DNA of 64,000 bases, from positions 62,001-126,000 of the forward strand of contig JABJGH010000022.1 in NCBI GenBank assembly GCA_018662365.1, read 5' to 3'. Source of the DNA: Chloroflexota bacterium. Its GTDB lineage: Bacteria > Chloroflexota > Anaerolineae > Anaerolineales > UBA11579. Each line of letters starts with the position of its first letter. The stretch's first letter is position 1. A program made the translations under genes and the position numbers. This document shows positions 17,503 through 25,798 of this stretch, in pieces. Under the pieces are notes generated by a model. That model was not told where the DNA came from. It ran no database searches and worked only from the letters and a program-made list of their open reading frames with translations.

Positions 17503-18951
17503 ATGCCTATATTTACACCTGGAAGACGCTGGCAGCCTCCTTTTATGCCTTTCAAAAAGGAAAAATCGTCTAAAAGAGTCATGGCCCAGGTTGAGAAAAT
17601 GATTAAAGGCCCTCTCTTTGGATGCAGGATGTGTGGGAATTGCCTTTTACAAGAAACTGCGTTCATTTGCCCTATGGAATGCCCTAAAGGTGCAAGAAAT
17701 GGCCCTTGCGGGGGCTCGACCCAAGAATATTGTTATGTGGATGAAACACGACCATGTATTTGGTATAGCATATATGAAAGGGCCACAAAAATGGGGCGAG
17801 AAGAAATGCTTTTGGAAGTTCTTCCTCCATTGGATTGGGACAAAGTAGGCACAGAAACTTGGGGAGAAGTGATTGAAAAGACCAGAGAAGTAGGCACAGT
17901 TAAAGTCATCTCTGGGTTACTTTCGAAAGATAAAAAAAAGAAGAATGATATTCAAGAAATTGTCTTCGATCCCATTAGACAACCAGATTGGTGGCAGGGG
18001 GATTCGGAATACCATGCCCCTGCTTATGAAGAGCCAATTTCGCAACTTGAAGCCCAATTAAGAATGGGTGAATTTGTTGTCACTTCTGAAGTCGCTCCCC
18101 CCATGAGTACCGCTACCAAAATATTGAAAAGAAATATTGAAATGATCGAGCCTTATGTTGCGGCAATTAATTTTACGGATTGCCCCTCCGCAACTCCTCG
18201 AATGTCTAGTATTGCCTGTTCTAAAATATCCTATGATCTGGGTGCCGAACCAGTAATGCAAATTGCTGCGCGTGATCGCACAAGGACTGGACTGCAATCC
18301 GAGGTAATTGGTGCAAGCGCATTGGGTATGAAAAATATTTTATGCCTTTCTGGTGATAATGCGCGGATGGGACCAGCCCCAATTGGAAGCACTGATATTT
18401 TGGATATCGATTCAATTCAAATGCTTTGGATATTACGACGAATGCGAGATGAAGGAAAATATTTGGATGGACGTAAGATAAAGTTTCCTCCACAGATTTT
18501 CCTTGGTGCTGCTGGCTCACCATTTGCCTCTAAACCCTCCTTTCAAGCAATTCGTGAGCATAAAAAGATCAATGCAGGTGCTCAATTCTTCCAAACTAAT
18601 TTAGTATATGACCCTGATGGATTAGATATCTGGTTGAACGAATTAGCCAAGCGAAATATTCTCGATAAGGTTTACATTTTAATTGGGGTTACGCCTCTCA
18701 AAAGCCTTAAAGTTGCTCAGTATATGCATAATGAGGTTCCCGGAGTATTTATTCCAAAAAGCTTGTTGAATAGAATGGAAGATGCTGGTGAAGATGCTGC
18801 AGAAGAAGGGGTTCAAATAGCATTAGAATTAATTGAATCAATAAAAGAAAAACAAGGTGTAAACGGTATTCATCTCATGGCTGTTGGATGGGAAAAAATC
18901 GTTCCTCGAATAATTACCGAAGCAGGGCTCGCCCCGAAAAATATTAACTAA
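17503..18951 (+). CDS. Fused MetV-MetF methylenetetrahydrofolate reductase
   Basis: A 482-residue protein. Residues 1-100 are MetV-like, with eight cysteines (Cys41, 44, 47, 56, 60, 69, 77, 85) in CRMCGNC, ICPMECPKG, GPCGG and RPCIWY, the pattern of the MetV / MTHFR C-terminal-type domain. After a linker, about 190-475 is a MetF TIM barrel (FVVTSEVAPP, NFTDCPSATPRMSS, LCLSGDNARMGP). It would reduce methylene-THF to methyl-THF, feeding AcsE encoded just upstream. In Moorella these are separate proteins in a larger complex; no RnfC2 or Hdr gene is present here, so the electron donor is unclear. Confidence 0.88.
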   Translation: MPIFTPGRRWQPPFMPFKKEKSSKRVMAQVEKMIKGPLFGCRMCGNCLLQETAFICPMECPKGARNGPCGGSTQEYCYVDETRPCIWYSIYERATKMGREEMLLEVLPPLDWDKVGTETWGEVIEKTREVGTVKVISGLLSKDKKKKNDIQEIVFDPIRQPDWWQGDSEYHAPAYEEPISQLEAQLRMGEFVVTSEVAPPMSTATKILKRNIEMIEPYVAAINFTDCPSATPRMSSIACSKISYDLGAEPVMQIAARDRTRTGLQSEVIGASALGMKNILCLSGDNARMGPAPIGSTDILDIDSIQMLWILRRMRDEGKYLDGRKIKFPPQIFLGAAGSPFASKPSFQAIREHKKINAGAQFFQTNLVYDPDGLDIWLNELAKRNILDKVYILIGVTPLKSLKVAQYMHNEVPGVFIPKSLLNRMEDAGEDAAEEGVQIALELIESIKEKQGVNGIHLMAVGWEKIVPRIITEAGLAPKNIN

Positions 18952-18978
18952 GTTATATCTAATTTTAAGGTAATGTAA

Positions 18979-19761
18979 ATGAAAATTGCAGTCAGCGGAA
19001 AAGGTGGAGTTGGAAAAACAACCATAACGGCCTTAATTGCCCAAGCATTTGCAGATAGCGGCAAGGATGTATTAGCTGTGGATGCCGACCCATCTCCCTG
19101 TTTGGCAGACGCATTATGTTTTCCTAGTGAATTAAAAGATTCACTTCACCCAATTGCTGAAATGGAAGACCTTATTTATGAGAGAACGGGAGCCAAACCA
19201 GGGGCTTCTGGTGGATTCTTCTCCCTCAACCCCCGTGTGGATGATATTCCAGATAAATTTTCGGTTAAACACCGAGGGGTCCGATTGCTAGAAATGGGTT
19301 CTGTCGAATTTGGTGGGGGAGGTTGTATTTGTCCAGAAGGGGCAATGGTAAAAACTTTATTTACTCATTTGTTATTTAGAAAAGATGAAGTATTACTGTT
19401 GGACATGTACGCTGGGGTAGAACATTTAGGCAGGGCAACTGTAGATTTTGTAGATGCTATGTTGATCGTAGTTGAACCTACTAATCGAAGTTTAAATACG
19501 TCAACCCAAATCATAAAATTAGCGACCGATATCGGATTAAACAAAATATATTTGGTTGCCAATAAAATCAGGAATGAAGGGGACGTCGAGTTTATTGAAA
19601 AATTTAAACCGGATATTCCACTTTTAGCCAATTTCAATTCTAGCCAAAAAGTGAATGAGGCAGACCATTTAAACGTAGCGGTTTATGATCATGTGAAGGA
19701 ACTGAAAGAAGAAGCAATGTTAACAGTAAAAAGACTTTATGATTTATCAAATATTGACTAG
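18979..19761 (+). CDS. cooC: CooC-family nickel-insertion ATPase (first copy)
   Basis: A 260-residue MinD/CooC-type P-loop ATPase. It has a deviant Walker A GKGGVGKTT (7-15), DADPSPCLADAL and a Cys116-x-Cys118 motif (GGGGCICPEG) that in CooC binds Ni or Zn at a dimer interface. It follows metVF by 27 nt and is followed by a second, divergent CooC. One copy probably serves CODH and the other ACS (AcsF role), but sequence alone does not assign them. Confidence 0.9.
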   Translation: MKIAVSGKGGVGKTTITALIAQAFADSGKDVLAVDADPSPCLADALCFPSELKDSLHPIAEMEDLIYERTGAKPGASGGFFSLNPRVDDIPDKFSVKHRGVRLLEMGSVEFGGGGCICPEGAMVKTLFTHLLFRKDEVLLLDMYAGVEHLGRATVDFVDAMLIVVEPTNRSLNTSTQIIKLATDIGLNKIYLVANKIRNEGDVEFIEKFKPDIPLLANFNSSQKVNEADHLNVAVYDHVKELKEEAMLTVKRLYDLSNID

Positions 19762-19791
19762 AAAAATAAACGTCACCTGGAGCATAAAAAC

Positions 19792-20580
19792 ATGGTAACT
19801 ACAATCGCATTGGCTGGAAAGGGAGGGGTAGGGAAAACCACAATTTCAGCTATGGTAATAAAATATCTCATAAAAACCCAGCCGGGATCAATATTGGCAA
19901 TAGATGCTGACCCTAGTGCTAACCTTAATATGGTCTTAGGTTTGGGATTGGATTGGACGATTGGGGACATTAGAGAGGATATGCTTCATAAAGTGAAGCA
20001 GTCGATCACTGCCGGTGGTGCTGCCATGGGGGCTTTGCCTGGGGGGATGAGCAAACAAGATTATCTTAATTATGAAGTTCATTCTGCTGTCGAAGAAGGA
20101 AATCGATTTGACTTAATTGCAATGGGCCAACCTGAAGGACCAGGATGTTATTGTGCTGTTAACCATACTCTCCGAAATGTCATTGACGATATTAGCACCG
20201 GATATAAATACATCGTAATTGATAATGAAGCAGGAATGGAGCATTTAAGTAGGCGCACTACTCGAAACGTCGAACATTTATTAGTTGTATCAGATCCTAC
20301 GCAAAGAGGGTTAGTTGCAGCCGAGCGAATTGCCGACTTAAGAAGAACTCTTGATATTGATGTGGAAAACGCATATATAATTTTGAATAGAGTACCAGGG
20401 GAAGTTCCTTCTGCTGTAAAAAATAAAATAGATGAATTAGATTTGACTTATCTGGGTAGTGTACCTGCCAACACCGAGCTAACAGAAATGGAATTCGAAG
20501 GTGAGGCCGTAGTTGAAGTATCCGATGATAACCCTGTGTATTTAGCAATTTCTGAGATGATGGAAAATATAATCAGTTGA
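19792..20580 (+). CDS. cooC: CooC-family nickel-insertion ATPase (second copy)
   Basis: A 262-residue paralogue of the preceding gene. Walker A is GKGGVGKTT (9-17), followed by AIDADPSANLNMVLG and Cys119-Tyr-Cys121 in PEGPGCYCAVNH. It also has NEAGMEHLSRRTTRN, typical of CooC/AcsF. TGGAG precedes the start. The two copies differ strongly in sequence, which argues for distinct clients rather than a recent duplication. Confidence 0.9.
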   Translation: MVTTIALAGKGGVGKTTISAMVIKYLIKTQPGSILAIDADPSANLNMVLGLGLDWTIGDIREDMLHKVKQSITAGGAAMGALPGGMSKQDYLNYEVHSAVEEGNRFDLIAMGQPEGPGCYCAVNHTLRNVIDDISTGYKYIVIDNEAGMEHLSRRTTRNVEHLLVVSDPTQRGLVAAERIADLRRTLDIDVENAYIILNRVPGEVPSAVKNKIDELDLTYLGSVPANTELTEMEFEGEAVVEVSDDNPVYLAISEMMENIIS

Positions 20581-20596
20581 CAATATATTGGAACCT

Positions 20597-21262
20597 ATGC
20601 CAGATCATATAAAAGTATCCGAAAATATACTCTCATTTAATGATGAAATTGCTAAAATCAATAGAAAGTTGTTGGATGAGTATAAATTATTTTCTATAAA
20701 TATAATGGCTTCTCCTGGGGCAGGTAAAACAAGCGCCATATTAAAAACTTTCGAACAAATAACTGGAAAATTTAAGTTGGGAATGGTGGATGGTGATCTT
20801 GCTTCATCGATTGACGCCGATAAAGCTAACCAATCTGGAATTTCAGCTGTCCAAATAAATACAGGAGGAGGATGCCATCTAGATGCCAAGATGGTAAATG
20901 ACGCACTCAAGAAATTGCCATTAGGGGCATTGGATGCTTTAGTGGTTGAAAATGTAGGGAACCTTGTTTGTCCCGCAAATTTTGATCTGGGAACTGACAA
21001 AAACATTTTGATTGCGAGTATACCGGAAGGGGATGATAAGCCTTATAAGTATCCGGGTATTTATCGGGGAGTCGATGCCCTAATTATTAACAAAGTTGAC
21101 CTTTTGCCTTATATTGAGTTTGATTTAAATTATTTCAAAAAAGGTGTGGAGATATTAAATCCCGGATTGGTAACGTTTCCAATTTCTTGTGTTTCAGGAG
21201 AAGGGATAGCAGATTGGGTAAAATGGTTTACCGAACATATTTTTGCAAAAAAGGGCACATGA
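20597..21262 (+). CDS. HypB-like nickel GTPase in the CODH/ACS operon
   Basis: A 221-residue SIMIBI GTPase counted from ATG 20597 (a TTG at 20588 is also possible). The P-loop is SPGAGKTS (39-46), and NKVDLLPY gives guanine specificity. The metal site of the HypB G domain is present as Cys93-His94 and Cys125 (GGCHLDA, NLVCPA), with the same 32-residue spacing as in E. coli HypB. It lacks HypB's N-terminal nickel motif and His stretch. There is no hydrogenase in the window, so a nickel supply role for CooS/AcsB is the simplest reading. Last gene before the terminator. Confidence 0.85.
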   Translation: MPDHIKVSENILSFNDEIAKINRKLLDEYKLFSINIMASPGAGKTSAILKTFEQITGKFKLGMVDGDLASSIDADKANQSGISAVQINTGGGCHLDAKMVNDALKKLPLGALDALVVENVGNLVCPANFDLGTDKNILIASIPEGDDKPYKYPGIYRGVDALIINKVDLLPYIEFDLNYFKKGVEILNPGLVTFPISCVSGEGIADWVKWFTEHIFAKKGT

Positions 21263-21294
21263 AATCTGTTATATATTGTTGAATTATATAAAAT

Positions 21295-21330
21295 AAAAAC
21301 CTGGAAAAAATGAATTTTTTCCAGGTTTTT
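21295..21330. terminator. Strong bidirectional terminator ending the acs operon
   Basis: A 16-bp perfect stem (21295-21310 with 21315-21330), loop TGAA, with A-run on one side and T-run on the other. It ends the plus-strand acs operon and can also stop transcription leaving tRNA-Asp on the minus strand. Confidence 0.9.
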
Positions 21331-21367
21331 ATTTTGGCAGTTCAGTTTCCACCAGCGTATTTCTGAG

Positions 21368-21443
21368 CGGTCCCGACGGGATTTGAACCCGCGATCTCCG
21401 CCTTGACAGGGCGGCATGTTAAACCAAGCTACACCACAGGACC
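21368..21443 (-). tRNA. tRNA-Asp (GTC)
   Basis: On the minus strand a 76-nt cloverleaf folds cleanly. The 7-bp acceptor has one G-U pair. The anticodon stem CCGCC/GGCGG encloses loop CTGTCAA with anticodon GTC. The T arm is GCGGG TTCAAAT CCCGT, with one G-U pair. Discriminator G; the CCA end is not encoded. Confidence 0.95.
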
Positions 21444-21453
21444 AACAAAAAAT

Positions 21454-21482
21454 AGTTTACCACGCTCACCAAATCAAGTCAA
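21454..21482 (-). promoter_or_regulatory. Promoter of tRNA-Asp
   Basis: On the minus strand TTGACT and TAAACT are separated by exactly 17 nt, ending 10 nt before the mature tRNA. Confidence 0.8.
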
Positions 21483-21572
21483 GAATTTATAATAATTCTT
21501 ATATTATTTTATCAATCAATCCACTTGTCCTAGACGGTCGTGATGGTTATACTTGAAGCCACTGAGGACTTT

Positions 21573-23795
21573 ATGCCAATCAAAAAATTAATTAAATCAT
21601 TGCCGGAATTATATTCTCCAAAGGATATTGAACTAATTAATCATGCCTATGATGTCGCAGAGAAAGCACATCGTCCACAAAAGCGAGTCTCCGGTGAGCC
21701 ATACATTAATCATTGCCTTGCGGTTGCTACAATATTGTCCGACTTAAAGGTTCCTCCGGTAGTGGTTGCAGCAGGGTTACTTCACGATACTGTAGAAGAT
21801 ACACCGATTTCAATAGAAGATCTCACAAAAGAATTTGGGGAAGAAATTGCTAATTTAGTAGATGGGGTTACTAAGCTCACCCAGTTACCTCGTGTGTCGC
21901 AAACTGAAGAATTAATTGAAGGACCGGATGGAAAATCAGGAGGTTCTAAAAATGGACCTAAATCTGAGCGGGCAAATCGGCGGGTTACTGACCGAAGAGC
22001 TGATCTCACAACTGAAAACCTAAGGAAAACATTTTTGGCAATGGGGGAAGATATTCGTGTTGTTTTGATTAAACTTGCCGACAGGTTACATAATATGCGA
22101 ACCTTGGGCCATATGCCTGAGCATAAGAGAAAAAGGATAGCAAAGGAAACATTAGATATTTTCGCTCCCCTTGCCAGCAGGCTTGGGATATGGCAAATTA
22201 AATGGGAATTAGAAGATATCGCATTTAGATATTCTGACCCTGATACATATAAGGAAATTGCCAAAAACTTAGACGAAAGAAGAACTGATCGGGAAAGTCA
22301 AGTTGAAGATATTGTGGAGAAGCTAAACGCTCTCATGATCCAAAATGGGCTAGAAGTTGAGGTAAATGGCCGACCTAAACATATCTATTCGATATATAAA
22401 AAAATGAATCGGAAAGATGTTTCCTTTGATCTTGTTCGAGATATTAGAGCGGTTAGAATTGTTGTTGAAGATGTCCCAGCCTGTTACAGCGTTCTTGGAA
22501 TTATTCATTCGCAATGGCGTCCCTTGCCGGGGGAATTTGATGACTATATTGCTGGACCTAAAGATAATTTTTACCAATCATTGCACACAGCTGTAATTTA
22601 TGAAGACGGTAAAACCTTAGAGGTTCAGATTCGATCCAAAGAAATGCATGAAAATGCTGAATATGGAATTGCGGCTCATTGGCGTTATAAAGAAGGGTCT
22701 CAACGTGATGAAATGTATGAGAGAAGGATTGTGTATTTACGCCAACTCATGGATTGGATGCAAGAAGTTGAGGATGCAGGAGAATATGTTGACAGTATGA
22801 AAACTGACGTATTCGGGGATCGTGTTTATGCTTTCACTCCAAATGGGGATATTATCGATTTGCCTGCTGGTTCGACACCACTTGATTTTGCCTATCACGT
22901 ACATACTGAAGTCGGCCATCGTTGCCGCGGCGCTAAAATCAACGGGAAGCTTGTCCCCCTTGATTATGTGTTAAAAACTGGAGATCAAGTTGAGATACTA
23001 ACGGCAAAACGCGGGGGTCCCAGTAGGGATTGGTTAAATAATAATCTCAGACTTTTAAATACTAATCGGGGAAGATCAAAGGTTAGACAGTGGTTTAGAT
23101 GGCAAGATCGAGAAGAAAATATCCAATCTGGTAAAGCCCAATTTGAGCGAGAAATAAGAAGATTAAATATTAGCAACGTTAACATCGGGGAAATTGCAAG
23201 TGATTTCAACTTAAAGACAGCAGACGATGTTTATCTTGCTCTCGGAATTGGTGATATTGGGGTCACACGAATTGTTCATCATATTGCTGATACCGATGAG
23301 ACTGATGAAAGTTTTGAGGATTTTCTTGGTGAAGAAGATTTAGTTACGTATGGCGAGGATTCAGTTAAAGTTCTTGGTTTAAAGGGGCTTTTGACGACTA
23401 TGGCTAAATGCTGTAAGCCAGCTCCTGGGGATGATATCATCGGATACATTACACGGGGTCGCGGTGCTACAATTCACAGAGTGGATTGTCCGAACGTTTT
23501 GAGAATAAAAGATCGAGAACGGTTGGCAAGGGTTTCATGGGGCGAGCCAAAATCTACATATCCAGTATCGGTTAGAATTAAAGCCTATGATCGGGACGGT
23601 TTAATGCGGGACGTTTCCACCGTCATTGCAAATGAGGGGATTAATATGCGGCAGGTAAAGGTAGACGTAAATAAAAGTCAAGCAGTATTTGATATCATAT
23701 TGGAAGTTGGAAATATTAATCAATTAAGCCGGGTGCTTACCGTATTAGAAAATTTACCCAACATTATGGAAGCGCAAAGGATAAATCCGGGCTAA
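21573..23795 (+). CDS. relA: Bifunctional (p)ppGpp synthetase/hydrolase
   Basis: A 740-residue RelA/SpoT homologue. An HD hydrolase domain (about 25-190) has an intact HDTVEDT. A synthetase domain (about 230-345) has RPKHIYSIYKKM, RDIRAVRIVV and AGPKDNFYQSLHT. A TGS domain follows (TPNGDIIDLPAGSTPLDFAYHVH), then a zinc-finger/RIS region (KCCKPAPGDDIIGYITRGRG) and a C-terminal ACT domain. The start at 21573 has GAGG upstream; an earlier frame start at 21540 lacks a ribosome site. Both activities are likely, making it the stringent-response enzyme. Confidence 0.95.
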   Translation: MPIKKLIKSLPELYSPKDIELINHAYDVAEKAHRPQKRVSGEPYINHCLAVATILSDLKVPPVVVAAGLLHDTVEDTPISIEDLTKEFGEEIANLVDGVTKLTQLPRVSQTEELIEGPDGKSGGSKNGPKSERANRRVTDRRADLTTENLRKTFLAMGEDIRVVLIKLADRLHNMRTLGHMPEHKRKRIAKETLDIFAPLASRLGIWQIKWELEDIAFRYSDPDTYKEIAKNLDERRTDRESQVEDIVEKLNALMIQNGLEVEVNGRPKHIYSIYKKMNRKDVSFDLVRDIRAVRIVVEDVPACYSVLGIIHSQWRPLPGEFDDYIAGPKDNFYQSLHTAVIYEDGKTLEVQIRSKEMHENAEYGIAAHWRYKEGSQRDEMYERRIVYLRQLMDWMQEVEDAGEYVDSMKTDVFGDRVYAFTPNGDIIDLPAGSTPLDFAYHVHTEVGHRCRGAKINGKLVPLDYVLKTGDQVEILTAKRGGPSRDWLNNNLRLLNTNRGRSKVRQWFRWQDREENIQSGKAQFEREIRRLNISNVNIGEIASDFNLKTADDVYLALGIGDIGVTRIVHHIADTDETDESFEDFLGEEDLVTYGEDSVKVLGLKGLLTTMAKCCKPAPGDDIIGYITRGRGATIHRVDCPNVLRIKDRERLARVSWGEPKSTYPVSVRIKAYDRDGLMRDVSTVIANEGINMRQVKVDVNKSQAVFDIILEVGNINQLSRVLTVLENLPNIMEAQRINPG

Positions 23796-23804
23796 TAGGT
23801 AATT

Positions 23805-25031
23805 ATGTTAAGTGTTACTGATGCAAAAATTAAAATAATAGAAGAATTAAAAATTGTTGAATATGAGACGATATCTCTAGACGATGCGTTAGGTCGCGTC
23901 CTTGCAAAACCGTTAAAAGCCTCTGTTGATTCGCCTTCATTCTCAAATTCAAGCATGGATGGATTTGCAGTAATTTCAGCTAATTTATCAGGTGCTTCAA
24001 AAGAATTTCCCATCGAACTTGAAATAATAGGCGTCGTTCCAGCCGGAGCAAAACCAGATCAAAAAATTTCCTTCGGTCAAACTATGAAAATAATGACTGG
24101 GGCAATGATTCCTGATGGGGCAGATTCTGTTATTCCTGTGGAGAATTCAAATTTAAATTTCCATGAATCAAATACTGAAGAAGAAAAAAGCGTAGAAATA
24201 TATAAGGATAACCTCCCAGGTGATTATATTCGGTTGAAAGGCGAGGATTTCAAAAATGGAAAAGTTCTGCTAAATAGTCAAACTATTCTTAGGCCACAGG
24301 ATCTAAGTATTTTTGCAATGATGGGAATAAACCTAGTGGAAGTTTTTTCAAGGGTGAAAATTGGTATTTTTTCAACTGGTGATGAACTTTTAGCCATTGA
24401 ACAACAATTAGAAGATGGAAAAATTCGTGAAACTAATTCCTATTCATTAAAATCACAAATTTTTAATAGTGGAGCTGAAGTAGTTGATTTTGGAATTGTT
24501 GAAGATAATGAAACTGAAATTCGCTCACTGATGGATCAGGCTATTAATTACGGTGTAAATATGATTGTTTCCTCTGCCGGGGTAAGTGCTGGGGAATTCG
24601 ATTACGTAAGAAAAGTCGTTGAGGAAAATGGGGAATTGAGCTTTTGGAAAGTAAATATGCGCCCCGGGAAACCATTGGCTTTTGGTAGTTATAAGGGGAT
24701 TCCGTTTTTCGGTTTACCTGGTAACCCAGTATCTGCATTTGTCGGCTATGAAGTATTTATTAGTCATGCAATTGATTTTATGGGTGGAAAAAATATTAAT
24801 TCTGGAAAGAGAAGAAAAGTTGCCCTTTCGGAAGATGTTCATTCGGATGGTAGAGAAAGTTATTTACGGGCATTTATAGATTTTAATTCGGATAACTTAA
24901 AGGCAAATCTTGTTGAGCATCAAGGCTCTGGCAATATTTTTTCCTTGGTAAAGGCTAATTCTCTAATAATTATTCCCGCAGGAATTAAACATTTAGAAAA
25001 AGGCGAATTAGTTGAGTATTTAGAAATTTAA
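23805..25031 (+). CDS. moeA: Molybdopterin molybdotransferase
   Basis: A 408-residue MoeA. It shows SPSFSNSSMDGFAV, MTGAMIPDGADSVIPVEN, IGIFSTGDELL, SSAGVSAGEFDYVRKVV and the conserved GLPGNPVSAFVGYE. It inserts molybdate (or tungstate) into adenylylated molybdopterin. The start is 9 nt after the relA homologue stop. It serves the Mo/W enzymes in the window (formate dehydrogenase at 32926, aldehyde oxidoreductase at 60514). Confidence 0.95.
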   Translation: MLSVTDAKIKIIEELKIVEYETISLDDALGRVLAKPLKASVDSPSFSNSSMDGFAVISANLSGASKEFPIELEIIGVVPAGAKPDQKISFGQTMKIMTGAMIPDGADSVIPVENSNLNFHESNTEEEKSVEIYKDNLPGDYIRLKGEDFKNGKVLLNSQTILRPQDLSIFAMMGINLVEVFSRVKIGIFSTGDELLAIEQQLEDGKIRETNSYSLKSQIFNSGAEVVDFGIVEDNETEIRSLMDQAINYGVNMIVSSAGVSAGEFDYVRKVVEENGELSFWKVNMRPGKPLAFGSYKGIPFFGLPGNPVSAFVGYEVFISHAIDFMGGKNINSGKRRKVALSEDVHSDGRESYLRAFIDFNSDNLKANLVEHQGSGNIFSLVKANSLIIIPAGIKHLEKGELVEYLEI

Positions 25032-25051
25032 ATAATTAGGAGACATTCATA

Positions 25052-25477
25052 ATGAATGATAAAACGCTAAAGAATATATCTATAGGATTGACTATCATAG
25101 GACTTCTTGATTCTTTGTATTTGAGTTGGCTAAAATTAGCAAAAGACGAAATCATTTGCTTAGGTGGCTGTGATATTGTGAATTCTAGTAAATATGCTGA
25201 GATTTTAGGAATACCAGTAGCGCTAATTGGTGCACTAGCGTATTTGGCAATATTATTTTTCTTAATTAATAAAATCGAATTTGTATTTTTCAAAGAAAAC
25301 TCAACAATAATTGTTTTTATTTTTTCATTAATTGGAGTAATCTATTCATTATATTTGACTTATTTAGAATTATATATAATTCACGCTATTTGCCCATTTT
25401 GTGTTATTTCTGCTATAGTTCTTGTACTGCTTTTGGTGACAACTATTTTTAGATTGAAACTTGAATTTGAGGAATAA
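25052..25477 (+). CDS. VKOR-family membrane thiol oxidase
   Basis: A 141-residue four-helix membrane protein. The loop cysteines are Cys36 and Cys40 (ICLGGCDIVNSSKYAEILGI) and the active-site pair is Cys114-Pro-Phe-Cys117 in HAICPFC. VKOR proteins use quinone to reoxidise a disulfide-forming partner in the envelope. No thioredoxin-like partner is fused or adjacent. AGGAGA upstream of ATG. Confidence 0.9.
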   Translation: MNDKTLKNISIGLTIIGLLDSLYLSWLKLAKDEIICLGGCDIVNSSKYAEILGIPVALIGALAYLAILFFLINKIEFVFFKENSTIIVFIFSLIGVIYSLYLTYLELYIIHAICPFCVISAIVLVLLLVTTIFRLKLEFEE

Positions 25478-25502
25478 AAACATATTTTAAAAGGATATTC
25501 CT

Positions 25503-25733
25503 ATGCCTCGTATTCGTTGTTCTTATGAAGATTGCGTGTTTATTGTAAAAGGCTTTTGTACATCGGCCACCATTGAATTAGATCCTGAAGATGGCTGTTT
25601 GACTTATTCAGAGGACCCATTAGAGATGGCTCGTGCTGAATTCGATGAAGATGAAGTTGAGGCAGAAAGTTGGGAAGAAGAAGGGTTCCAGGAATTGGAT
25701 ACGAAAGATTTTGATGAAGATGAGGATTATTAA
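25503..25733 (+). CDS. Small acidic protein with four N-terminal cysteines
   Basis: A 76-residue protein. The N-terminal half carries four Cys (Cys6, 11, 19, 32: RCSYEDC, GFCTSA, DGCLTY), reminiscent of small DUF1540-like zinc-binding proteins. The C-terminal half is very acidic (DEDEVEAESWEEEGF ... DEDEDY). It is preceded by AAAGGA and follows the VKOR gene by 25 nt. Function unknown; the cysteines could bind a metal ion or form disulfides. Confidence 0.65.
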   Translation: MPRIRCSYEDCVFIVKGFCTSATIELDPEDGCLTYSEDPLEMARAEFDEDEVEAESWEEEGFQELDTKDFDEDEDY

Positions 25734-25798
25734 ATAGGTAACTAATCCTCAAGTTGAAAATATGTTATTTTAAAAAAGTATAAAGGAATATTTTTTGA

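Noticed and set aside
25540-25752. Minus-strand frame opposite the small acidic protein
   Set aside because: The plus-strand frame has a ribosome site and patterned cysteines; the antisense frame has neither.
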